DNA of 64,000 nt. Source: CAVQCX01 sp963711095. Its GTDB lineage: Bacteria; Pseudomonadota; Gammaproteobacteria; Chromatiales; Chromatiaceae. The notes under the pieces were generated by a model that saw only the letters and a list, made by a program, of their open reading frames with translations, did not search any database and was not told where the DNA came from. The stretch spans positions 558,001 to 622,000 of the forward strand of contig CAVQCX010000030.1 in assembly GCA_963711095.1 (NCBI GenBank). The letters are read 5' to 3'. Below, piece by piece: positions 16,200-23,497 of this stretch (position 1 is the stretch's first letter; every line of letters starts with the position of its first letter). A program made the position numbers and the translations under genes.

Positions 16200-17831
16200 C
16201 AGAGCACCCGCTCGAATTCGGCGATGTCGGTAATGCCGCGGGACGACCAGGCTGATCCCCGCATCGCTCAGGGTTCGCATGCCGCGCGCCCTGGCGGCCT
16301 GCTCGATGTCGGCGATGGTGCCGCCCGCGCCGACCAGGGCGAGCAGCTCCCGGTCCATCTGCAGCACCTCGGCAACGGCCGTGCGTCCGATATAGCCCGT
16401 CTGGCGGCACAGCGAACAGCCCGCGTGCTCGAAAATCCGCTCCGGCTCGACCCCGTTCCAGGCCTCCTGACGCTTGGCGGGCCGCTTGCAATGGGGGCAG
16501 AGCAGGCGCAGCAGGCGCTGGGAAACCACACCGCGCATGGTCGAGCCGACGATGTAGTCCTCTACCCCCAGGTCGCGCAGACGCACCACCGCACCCACCG
16601 CATCGTTGGTGTGCACCGTGGAGAAGACCAGGTGGCCGGTCAGGGCGGCCCGCATGGCCAGGACCGCGGTCTCCTCGTCGCGGATCTCGCCGATCAGCAT
16701 GATGTCCGGGTCCTGGCGCAGGAAGCTGCGAATGCTGCTGGCAAAACCGATGCCGGCCTTCTCGTTGACCTGCACCTGATGGACCAGAGGCATGGTGTAT
16801 TCCACCGGGTCCTCGATGGTGAGGATATTCTTCTCCCGGGCGTTGATGGTGCGCATGACCGCGTACAGGGTCGTCGTCTTGCCCGAGCCGGTGGGGCCGG
16901 AGACCAGCACTATGCCGTAAGGGGAGCGGGACATCGCGCCGAGAAGCTCGATCTGCACGGAGTCGAGACCGAGGTCCTTCAGCGACAGGAACTCGTGGGA
17001 GCCCGACAGCACCCGGATCACCATGTTCTCGCCGTTGACCGAAGGGACGATGGAGATGCGCAGGTCGTAGGACTCTTGCAGATAGGTAAAGGCCAGGTGC
17101 CCGTCATGGGGCCGGTGGGCTTCGGCGATGTCCATGCCGGCCGCCACCTTGAACACCGTGATCAGCCGGGCATGGGTCGAGGCGGGCAGCGTATAGCGCA
17201 GCTGCAGGACGCCGTCCAGGCGGAAGGAGACCAGGGTGGCCAGCTCGGTGGGATTGATGTGCAGATCCGTGGCGGCGTCTTCGATGGCCGAGCTGACCAA
17301 CAGCTCCATCAGACGCTCGGCGACGATCTCCCGGCCGGTTACCGCCGCGTGGGCGATGCGCTCGATCTCCTGCTCGATGTGCCTTTCCACCAGATGGTAC
17401 TGACGCTGCACCTCCCAGCGCAGGCGCGCCTCCGGCGCCACCATCAGGCGCAGCGGATAGGACGTAAAGCGCTTCAACCGTTCCAGAGCGTTACGCGCAT
17501 AAGGATCGACGCAGGCCACCACCAGCTGGTCTTTCTCGATGTCCAGGGGGAGCAGCCCGTGCTTCTGGGCGAAGGTGGACGGAATCTGGGCCAAGGCTTC
17601 CGCGGAAGCGGTGACCACCAGCATGGGGTGGAAGTCCAGACCCGCCTGTTGGGCCACCACCCGGGCGATATCCCGATCGGTCACGAAACGCAGGCGCAGC
17701 ATGGTATCGCCCAGGCGCTCGCGGGAAACCTGTTGCACCTTCATCGCATAGGCCAGCATGGCCTCGTCGACGACGCCGGCCTGCAGCAGGAGCTGCCCGA
17801 TGGTCTTGGAGGTGTCGGCTTCCATGTCCAT
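16199..17831 (-). CDS. mshE: MSHA assembly ATPase MshE, with a +1 frameshift near the 3' end
   Basis: 543 residues after correction. The N-terminal MshEN-type c-di-GMP-binding domain (1-150) has the usual IGQLLLQAGVVDEAML start. The ATPase core has Walker A SGPTGSGKTT (311-320), the Asp box LTIEDPVEY, Walker B DIMLIGEIRDEETA and the His box TGHLVFSTVHTNDA. A zinc site is formed by CPHC (445-448) and CSLC (472-475). Around 16240-16242 a CCC run (minus strand) holds one extra C. Without it the protein ends RGITDIAEFERVL and stops at TGA, the usual end for this family. With it, translation runs on through HYRHRRIRAGAL into mshG. The enzyme powers pilus extension; c-di-GMP control is known for MshE homologues. 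Confidence 0.9.
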
Positions 17832-17833
17832 GG

Positions 17834-19249
17834 CTAGAAGTCCACCGCTCGGGCCTGGGCATTGACCACCAGCACCACGTTGCGCTGTACACCGGGCTCC
17901 GGGGCGGGCACGTCGAGCCGGCTATCCACCATCTGCAGCCGTTGGCTCAGGCTCTTGATCAGCGCCGCCGAGCTAGCCTCCGCCGCATCGAACTCGGTTT
18001 CGGCCAGCATGATCTCCAGATTGACCAGGAAGGGCTTCTGACCCGGCGGTTGATTGACAGGAGGTCCAGGCCTGCCCCGGGGTGCCGGCTCCGGCTCCAC
18101 CTGGAGGGAGCGAATACGAACCTCCTTCGGCACCAGCTGGGTCAGCCAGCCCAGCAGGCGGTCCAGGCGCACCTCGCTGAGACTGTCCCTCTGCACCTGC
18201 AAGCCCTTACGCACGGTCGCCATCGCCTCCTCGCTGGGAAGGATGCGATCGATCTCGGCCAGGGTTCCACGAAGCTTGGCCTGCCGGGCATCGAACTCGG
18301 ACGCGGCGCCGAGTGCCTGCAGGTGGTGGAAGCCTCCGTACAGGCCAAACACGACACCCACCAACCCCGCCGCAGCGGCTGCCGGCTTGGCGTAGCGCCA
18401 GGCCCGCACCTGGTCGCGATAGTCTTTTTCCTGGAAATTCCATGCCTCATCCACGAAGGGCAGACCATACAGCTCGGGATCGCGCAACACCGCATTCTCG
18501 GGCGTGCCCTTGCGAGCCCGATACAACTTGGCCAGCCGGCTTTCGAAGACCTGGGCCGCTTTTTCCTGGGCTCGCAGCCCGCGGCCGCACAAGTCGCCCG
18601 TGTACAACGTAAGAAAAACCTCGCGCTTTTCGCCCCGGTAGCCGGCACTGGTCCGCAGGCTGGCTTCGGCCCGGGCGATAACCACCTGCCGATTCTCGTC
18701 GCTGACCGCCTCCCTCGTGCGGGCCTGCACCATGCCTTCGGCAACCAGCAGGGAGAGGAGCACGCCCCCCTTTTCCCAGAAGACGATGACCGGCTCGGCC
18801 GTGGCCCTGCGCACCAGGGCGGCAATGGCCAGCTCCAGCGGCACCAGCTGCAGGCAGGGTCGCTGCTGCACGGGCAGCAGCGCGACGGCGACATCCAGAT
18901 CCTGCTCGGGCAGGGCCGCGATGTCGGCAGCGATGGTGCGCTCCCGTTTGGCCCGCGTGCGTGCGCGCAGGCGGTAGGCCCCGTCGAAGACCAGCTCCGC
19001 GTCCAGGTGGCGGCGAGCCACCAGGCGCAACATCTTGGGAGAGTCCGCCCCCAGATCCAGCTGCTCGAAATAACTGGCCGGCGAGAACACTGAGGCCCGC
19101 ATCGGCCCGGCAAGCTGGGCTGGGGCCCCCTCGCCGGTGCTCAGGATGCGCCGCCCGTCCAGCCTGGCATAGCGCAGCACGGGCTCCCCGTTCTCGCCGG
19201 GCACCACGGCCAGCAACAGGTCCTTAGCCGACAGCCGAGTCTTGATCAT
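17834..19249 (-). CDS. mshI: MSHA biogenesis protein MshI-like (PilM/PilN or GspL analogue)
   Basis: 471 residues. The N-terminal half (1-285) is a divergent actin-like cytoplasmic domain (RLSAKDLLLAVVPGENGEPV, then PVIVFWEKGGVLLSLLVAEG). A membrane helix at about 308-327 (AAAGLVGVVFGLYGGF) leads into a coiled coil and a ferredoxin-like periplasmic domain (RLLGWLTQLVPKEVRIRSLQ, FLVNLEIMLAETEFDAAEAS). This is the PilM plus PilN, or GspL, layout found in MshI. It sits two bases before mshE, so translation is probably coupled. The name is given by architecture and gene order. Confidence 0.8.
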   Translation of the reverse strand: MIKTRLSAKDLLLAVVPGENGEPVLRYARLDGRRILSTGEGAPAQLAGPMRASVFSPASYFEQLDLGADSPKMLRLVARRHLDAELVFDGAYRLRARTRAKRERTIAADIAALPEQDLDVAVALLPVQQRPCLQLVPLELAIAALVRRATAEPVIVFWEKGGVLLSLLVAEGMVQARTREAVSDENRQVVIARAEASLRTSAGYRGEKREVFLTLYTGDLCGRGLRAQEKAAQVFESRLAKLYRARKGTPENAVLRDPELYGLPFVDEAWNFQEKDYRDQVRAWRYAKPAAAAAGLVGVVFGLYGGFHHLQALGAASEFDARQAKLRGTLAEIDRILPSEEAMATVRKGLQVQRDSLSEVRLDRLLGWLTQLVPKEVRIRSLQVEPEPAPRGRPGPPVNQPPGQKPFLVNLEIMLAETEFDAAEASSAALIKSLSQRLQMVDSRLDVPAPEPGVQRNVVLVVNAQARAVDF

Positions 19250-19295
19250 CTCGTTTCATCCCCTCGTTCACCGGGCAGCGCGCGCTGTCCGGTCA

Positions 19296-19508
19296 TCAAC
19301 TTATGACCACGCCGATCAACACCACACCGCCTACAACCACCATTCCCATGCCTTGTCTGACTGCCGGTACCAGCGCCTCGGAATCCGCCGGCAGTCCCAG
19401 GGACAACAGCCACGCGCCCTTGACAACCACCGCGCCGGCGACAATGGTGATCAGCGCCCTCCAGGGGATGCGGCGGATCAGGAGAATCAGTTTCGCCGTC
19501 ATCCGCAC
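19296..19508 (-). CDS. Small two-helix membrane protein
   Basis: 70 residues if started at GTG 19508, or 68 from the ATG at 19502; an AGGGGAT ribosome site suits either. Two hydrophobic segments (ALITIVAGAVVVKGAWLLSL and MGMVVVGGVVLIGVVIS) flank a short polar loop. It sits on the operon strand between the pilin gene and mshI, 27 nt from the former. I do not recognise a family. A pilus-accessory role is only inferred from position. Confidence 0.55.
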   Translation of the reverse strand: MRMTAKLILLIRRIPWRALITIVAGAVVVKGAWLLSLGLPADSEALVPAVRQGMGMVVVGGVVLIGVVIS

Positions 19509-19535
19509 ATCCCCTGGATCATCACCCCACGGTCG

Positions 19536-20288
19536 TCAAAGAGCCGGCTGGGACATTCGGGTATCGAACTGGTAGCTGACGGCCACGAGCTGGTAATCAC
19601 CATTTAGCGATTCGTCGTTAGGCCAAGGCCCACCATTGGCGGTTAAGCCGCCCCCAGCGGAGAAGTAAAGACGAAGACGGCCGCGCCCACCGCCTTTCAG
19701 CAAGTCTGCTTGTAGGTTCTGGGGCCCATCGAGAGCCACATCGAGGCCCTTGGCGAGCCATAGCGGCACACCATAAGCTACGATCATGTTGTATTGGGCA
19801 CCATCGGGGGCCGTAAAGGACCCGACGGAGTAATAGTCGCTCAATGTGTGCCTGGCCAGCTCGATGGTGCCGCGGGTCGGATCGACGAGGTTGGCCTTTC
19901 TCATGTCGCCCCAAGCGAGGTTGGCGTCAGTAGTCTCGTTGCCAGACCCTGTCAAACAGTCGCCCGCCGTGTCCGGATCGGGGTCGTTGCTGTAGGCGAG
20001 GCCGACGTTGTTGTCGGCTATACTCGCCGGGAACCCCGCGTATCCGATGATGCCGTTGTGATCGCAGTCACCAGGCAGGTAACCGGTGCGCTTTTCATCC
20101 TCCAATATCATGACCTGCAAACCCCTCAGGTCGGCAGTCATCCGCTCGATCTTGGCCTTATTGATCATGTCAGTGCCCTTGAGCACTGCGGCGAGGATGA
20201 TGCCGACGATGACCAGCACGATGGCCAGCTCCACCATTGTGAAGCCCCCCTGGCGCTGGATGTTGTTGAATGATACAGGCTTGATCAT
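19536..20288 (-). CDS. Type IV prepilin, probable major or principal pilin of the MSHA system
   Basis: 250 residues from the ATG at 20288, which has GGAGG five bases upstream; a TTG 12 nt upstream lies within that site and is rejected. Leader MIKPVSFNNIQRQGG, then mature FTMVELAIVLVIVGIILAAV with Glu at +5. The globular part has two cysteines about 32 residues apart (LPGDCDHNG and AGDCLTGSG) and otherwise no recognised domain. It is the first gene of the pilus operon. It is longer than a classical MshA (about 170 residues), so it could also be an MshA-like minor pilin. Confidence 0.87.
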   Translation of the reverse strand: MIKPVSFNNIQRQGGFTMVELAIVLVIVGIILAAVLKGTDMINKAKIERMTADLRGLQVMILEDEKRTGYLPGDCDHNGIIGYAGFPASIADNNVGLAYSNDPDPDTAGDCLTGSGNETTDANLAWGDMRKANLVDPTRGTIELARHTLSDYYSVGSFTAPDGAQYNMIVAYGVPLWLAKGLDVALDGPQNLQADLLKGGGRGRLRLYFSAGGGLTANGGPWPNDESLNGDYQLVAVSYQFDTRMSQPAL

Positions 20289-20313
20289 GGTCTCCTCCAA
20301 AGTGCGGGTCGGT

Positions 20314-20349
20314 TAGATGTGCCGACGCAACTAGATGTGCCGACACAAC
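20314..20349 (-). promoter_or_regulatory. Tandem 18-bp direct repeat upstream of the pilus operon
   Basis: TAGATGTGCCGACGCAAC is followed immediately by TAGATGTGCCGACACAAC, a head-to-tail duplication with one mismatch. It begins 26 bp upstream of the pilin start codon. It could be a pair of protein-binding sites or a 5'-leader duplication. I cannot identify a factor or a convincing sigma-70 promoter. Confidence 0.45.
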
Positions 20350-21011
20350 AATAAGCCAACAGGAGAAACCGATTGTGCGCAAAATCACAGGCCCGCAGTT
20401 ATACGCATGTCCGGTGTGTCAGGTTTGCCATGCAGTTCACAAGAATGCCGGGAACCATATTCTTCATTGCGCTTGTCCCTTGCCCTTACGGTCCCATGCA
20501 TAGATGGCAAACAGAAAATTTCCGACAGGCGCGGCCCAAAGCCCACATCCGCCAACCCGGCACAAGAGACAGCAGATGAGGGGACTCAAATCATCCTGTC
20601 ATGCCGGGGCTTGATTTCTTTGCACAGGGCCCGACTTGTGATCGCTATCGCAAAAATCAGCATCTGATGTCGGCAAGGGCTCTACTATCGCAGACTATGA
20701 TACGAGGGCTACACCGAGCGGAATAAAATAGCCGATGTGTTGAAAATGGTGCTTGCAGGACAAACAGAGCTCGGGCGTTCGATGAACAAGCTCGTCGACG
20801 CGTCGAGGTCTCGATGTGAAGCGTTGCACAAAACTCTGCCAGTCAATCCTTACATGCGGGGCCATCGTGCCGGGAGCCGGGAATCAACCCCGGACGCGTA
20901 GGGACCCGTATTTACGAGCCCCTGCAGCGCTCCACGACGAAATCTGTGACCCGGCAGGGTTGAACTGAGTCAGCCCCGCCCCGCAGGGATTCGTCGGCCT
21001 CGCTGTCGAGG
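20350..21011. other. Intergenic region upstream of the pilus operon
   Basis: No credible gene. It holds a strong 9-bp hairpin at 20900-20923 (AGGGACCCG-TATTTA-CGAGCCCCT, two wobble pairs), preceded by CCGGGAATCAACCCCGG. The arrangement looks superficially like a decayed tRNA with a T-arm, but see the rejected items. The promoter of the pilus operon should lie in the part nearest 20350. Confidence 0.4.
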
Positions 21012-21179
21012 ATCAGGCGCGTCGGATCAGCTCCCGCGGGGCGTCGAAGGTGCGGGTGATGATCGACTCGGCGTCCTTGTGATGGCATCGATGCGGGAAT
21101 TCGGGAAGACCGAAACGTAGCATCGGGCGGCCTCTTCGGCCCGGTGATCGAGCCACAGACAGGGGGTGATGGGCTGCAT
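21012..21179 (-). pseudogene. Fused remnants of a PhnB-like VOC gene and an AHSA1-domain gene
   Basis: From the ATG at 21179 the frame reads MQPITPCLWLDHRAEEAARC and then YVSVFPNSRIDAITRT, the N-terminus of the PhnB/3-demethylubiquinone-like VOC family (normally about 150 residues). From about 21075 homology moves to another frame as ESIITRTFDAPRELIRRA and stops at 21012, which is the start motif of an AHSA1/SRPBCC protein. Two genes of an AHSA1-VOC-AHSA1 set have apparently collapsed by internal deletion. It begins 11 nt after the intact AHSA1 gene. Confidence 0.65.
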
Positions 21180-21189
21180 GGCTCGGCTC

Positions 21190-22158
21190 CTAATCGGACG
21201 ACGCGGCCAGGTAGGCCTGGAGCTGCTCGAAGGTGCCCGTCCAGCCCTGCTGCATGCCCCCATGGGCGGCATCGAAGGTGCGGCGCTCCTCGTCCGTGGC
21301 ACGATACGGGGACCATTCGATGGTCAGCAGGGTGCCGCCGTCCTGCTCGGCGAAGTGGGTCATGGACAGCGTCTCCAGGGGCCAGCTGGCGCTCATGGGA
21401 TGGCGGGTCAGGCCCCCCTTCGCGTCCGAGAAAGCGCTGATCAAGACCAACCGCTCGGGCGCCTCGATCTCCAGGAAGGTCCAGCGGCCCCACATTTCGC
21501 TGCCGTTCGGCATCTGCATGCAGTAGTGAAATCGGCCGCCCGGGCGCAGGTCCAGGCGGCAGACCGGGATGGTGACGCCTTTGGGCCCGAACCAGCTCTG
21601 CAGGTGCTGCTCTTCGGTCCAGGCCGCCCAGACCCGCTCCCTGGGCGCATCGAGCAAACGCGAGATGGTGAAAGGGAGCGGCGTCGGAGCGGGCAGAAAA
21701 CCGCCCAGACGCGCCAGGGTCTGCCTGCCGCCCTCGATGGCGCCGTACTCACGTACCACCAGGGCGCGTTGCTCAGGCGTATCGAAGACCATGCGTACTG
21801 TCAATCGGGTGGTGCTTTCGTCCAGGGCCTCGAAGGTCCAGGAGGCCGTGAAATGGGCGCCCGAACCCCCTTCCCTACCGCCTCCGTGACTGTAGACAAC
21901 CCGCTCGTGCTCGACGATCTCGCGGAACACGCTGCTGTTGGGATAATCGGCGCCGTCGGGGCTGTGCATGACGTGCTTCCAGACCCCTCCGATCCGGAAG
22001 TCCATCGTCTCGATGGTGGTCGAAAAGCCGTTCGGTCCCCACCAGTGCACCACCTGGACCGGGTCGGTCATGGCCCGCCAGACCAGCTCCCGGGGTGCGC
22101 GGAAGATGCGGCTCAGGACGATCTCGCTCTCGATCGGTGCGCTAGCGGTTGGATCCAT
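21190..22158 (-). CDS. Two-domain AHSA1/SRPBCC-family protein
   Basis: 322 residues from the ATG at 22158, which has AAGGAG upstream; the longer frame to 22242 lacks one. Two consecutive START-like AHSA1 domains are present. The first starts IVLSRIFRAPRELVWRAMTD and has VVHWWGPNGF. The second starts FTISRLLDAPRERVWAAWTE and has LQSWFGPKGV. Each has its own C-terminal helix (EYGAIEGGRQTLARLGGFL; AAHGGMQQGWTGTFEQLQAY). Single-domain members are about 150 residues, so this is a genuine tandem fusion. Such proteins bind small hydrophobic ligands in the cytoplasm; the ligand is unknown. Confidence 0.88.
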   Translation of the reverse strand: MDPTASAPIESEIVLSRIFRAPRELVWRAMTDPVQVVHWWGPNGFSTTIETMDFRIGGVWKHVMHSPDGADYPNSSVFREIVEHERVVYSHGGGREGGSGAHFTASWTFEALDESTTRLTVRMVFDTPEQRALVVREYGAIEGGRQTLARLGGFLPAPTPLPFTISRLLDAPRERVWAAWTEEQHLQSWFGPKGVTIPVCRLDLRPGGRFHYCMQMPNGSEMWGRWTFLEIEAPERLVLISAFSDAKGGLTRHPMSASWPLETLSMTHFAEQDGGTLLTIEWSPYRATDEERRTFDAAHGGMQQGWTGTFEQLQAYLAASSD

Positions 22159-22517
22159 CGTCGGTCTCCTTGGTTTGCAGGTAGCTGTGGAATTGCAAAT
22201 ATGCGCGAGGGGCGCCGCACGGGGTGGCAGTGCCCGTACCACGTCTTACTCCGGAGGGATAGGCAAGAGCCCGTGGCGCCGGAGCCTTTCACGATCCTGA
22301 TCAACAGCTTTTCGCGCATCCTCGGTGAGATGTCACTATGACAGGCCAGCACCCGGCCCAACGTGGTATCCTAAGACTGAGCGGCGGCGACGCAACCGCG
22401 GACTGAAGCGCGGGCGCGCATGCGCTAACAAAGGCCAAAGCGGAGTCTCGCGGGCGGTCTGTCCATTCCGCGATGGCGCTAGGCTCCGGGCGCCGCTCAT
22501 CATATATGGGATCAACC
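22159..22517. other. Divergent intergenic region
   Basis: 359 bp between the AHSA1 gene (minus) and the SHOCT gene (plus). It must hold both promoters, but I see no strong sigma-70 boxes, no repeats and no gene. Confidence 0.35.
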
Positions 22518-23336
22518 ATGCAACAACTTACTTCCGAAGGTCAGCGGGTCGTCAACAACCTGGCAACGAGGCACGGCTTCAGCACTGACGCCGTCACCCA
22601 CATGCTCTACGCTGTGCTCAACGGCAACGGCCGCATGGCGCAATTCAATCACAGCGAATTTGCCGGCTCGGGCCAGTGGATGGCGGGCGGAATGATCATG
22701 CTAGGCGACATGTTCAACAATTACCTGAAAGGCCGGGTCGACGCCCTCTGCCAGGACCTATCCGGCATCCTCGCCAGCCAGCCCGGACTGTTGCGCTCAG
22801 GCAGCTTCCAGTCCCAGAGCCAGGGCGGTGGCGGCTATCAGCACCAGGCCAGCGGTGCCTCCATGGGGGCGTCGAGCCTGTTCATTCCTGACCCTGAAGA
22901 CAACTGGTGGCCGCGGGAGCTCGGTTCCCCCAGCGCCACCGGCGCCCAGAACAACGTGCGCTACGCCTATTTCGCCAACAGCCACCGCTTGGCCGTCAAG
23001 ACCGCTAGTGAGGTGTGGGTGTACGACACCCTGGACCATCAGATCGGTGGCTTCTCCCAGCAGCAGGGGATGGGAAGCTCGATTATCTTCAGCAGCCAAC
23101 ATGGCACCGTCAGTCTCGCGACCCTGCCGCTCGTCTCTCGCAACGGCCAGCCGGTGACGCCCGCGCCTGGCCAGACCTCAACAGAACCCGTCACGGCGAG
23201 TGCGCGGGGGGCGCCGCCGGGCCGCAGTGACGACATCCTCGCCGCCATCGAGCGGCTGGGCGACCTCAAGGCGAAAGGCGTGCTCACAGAAGAGGAATTC
23301 GCGGCCAAGAAAGCCGAGTTGCTTGGCCGGCTCTGA
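22518..23336 (+). CDS. SHOCT-domain protein of unknown function
   Basis: 272 residues from the ATG at 22518 (MQQLTSEGQRVVNNLATRHG). An in-frame ATG at 22506 would add four residues. The N-terminal 90 residues form a helical module (FSTDAVTHMLYAVLNGNGRM, then SGQWMAGGMIMLGDMFN). A Gln/Ser/Gly-rich linker follows, then a beta-rich middle (RYAYFANSHRLAVKTASEVW and a following strand run). The last 30 residues are a SHOCT domain (AIERLGDLKAKGVLTEEEFA, then KKAELLGRL). I see no signal peptide. SHOCT domains are short oligomerisation or membrane-recruitment modules; the job of this protein is not known. Confidence 0.8.
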   Translation: MQQLTSEGQRVVNNLATRHGFSTDAVTHMLYAVLNGNGRMAQFNHSEFAGSGQWMAGGMIMLGDMFNNYLKGRVDALCQDLSGILASQPGLLRSGSFQSQSQGGGGYQHQASGASMGASSLFIPDPEDNWWPRELGSPSATGAQNNVRYAYFANSHRLAVKTASEVWVYDTLDHQIGGFSQQQGMGSSIIFSSQHGTVSLATLPLVSRNGQPVTPAPGQTSTEPVTASARGAPPGRSDDILAAIERLGDLKAKGVLTEEEFAAKKAELLGRL

Positions 23337-23497
23337 GCGCATCCGCAGCTCCGCGTAGATTTGCGAACACTGGAGCCCGGTGTCATATGTCACAAATACC
23401 TATGCTTGTAGGCCGTTGCCACTGTCGCGTACCGCTCAGCCGACCACGCACCCGAAGCAAGTGGACACCCACCCTTTCATGCTTGGAGAACTGCCCA

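Noticed and set aside
15135..17837. 900-codon open frame on the plus strand opposite mshE/mshG
   Set aside because: It is the antisense of two clearly identified pilus genes. High GC leaves long antisense frames open; the His/Gln-rich composition is typical of such shadows.
20866..20930. tRNA-like segment with CCGGGAATCAACCCCGG and a hairpin
   Set aside because: The supposed T loop lacks the TTCRANY pattern, the hairpin loop is TAAATA rather than a 7-base anticodon loop, and no acceptor arm closes the structure.
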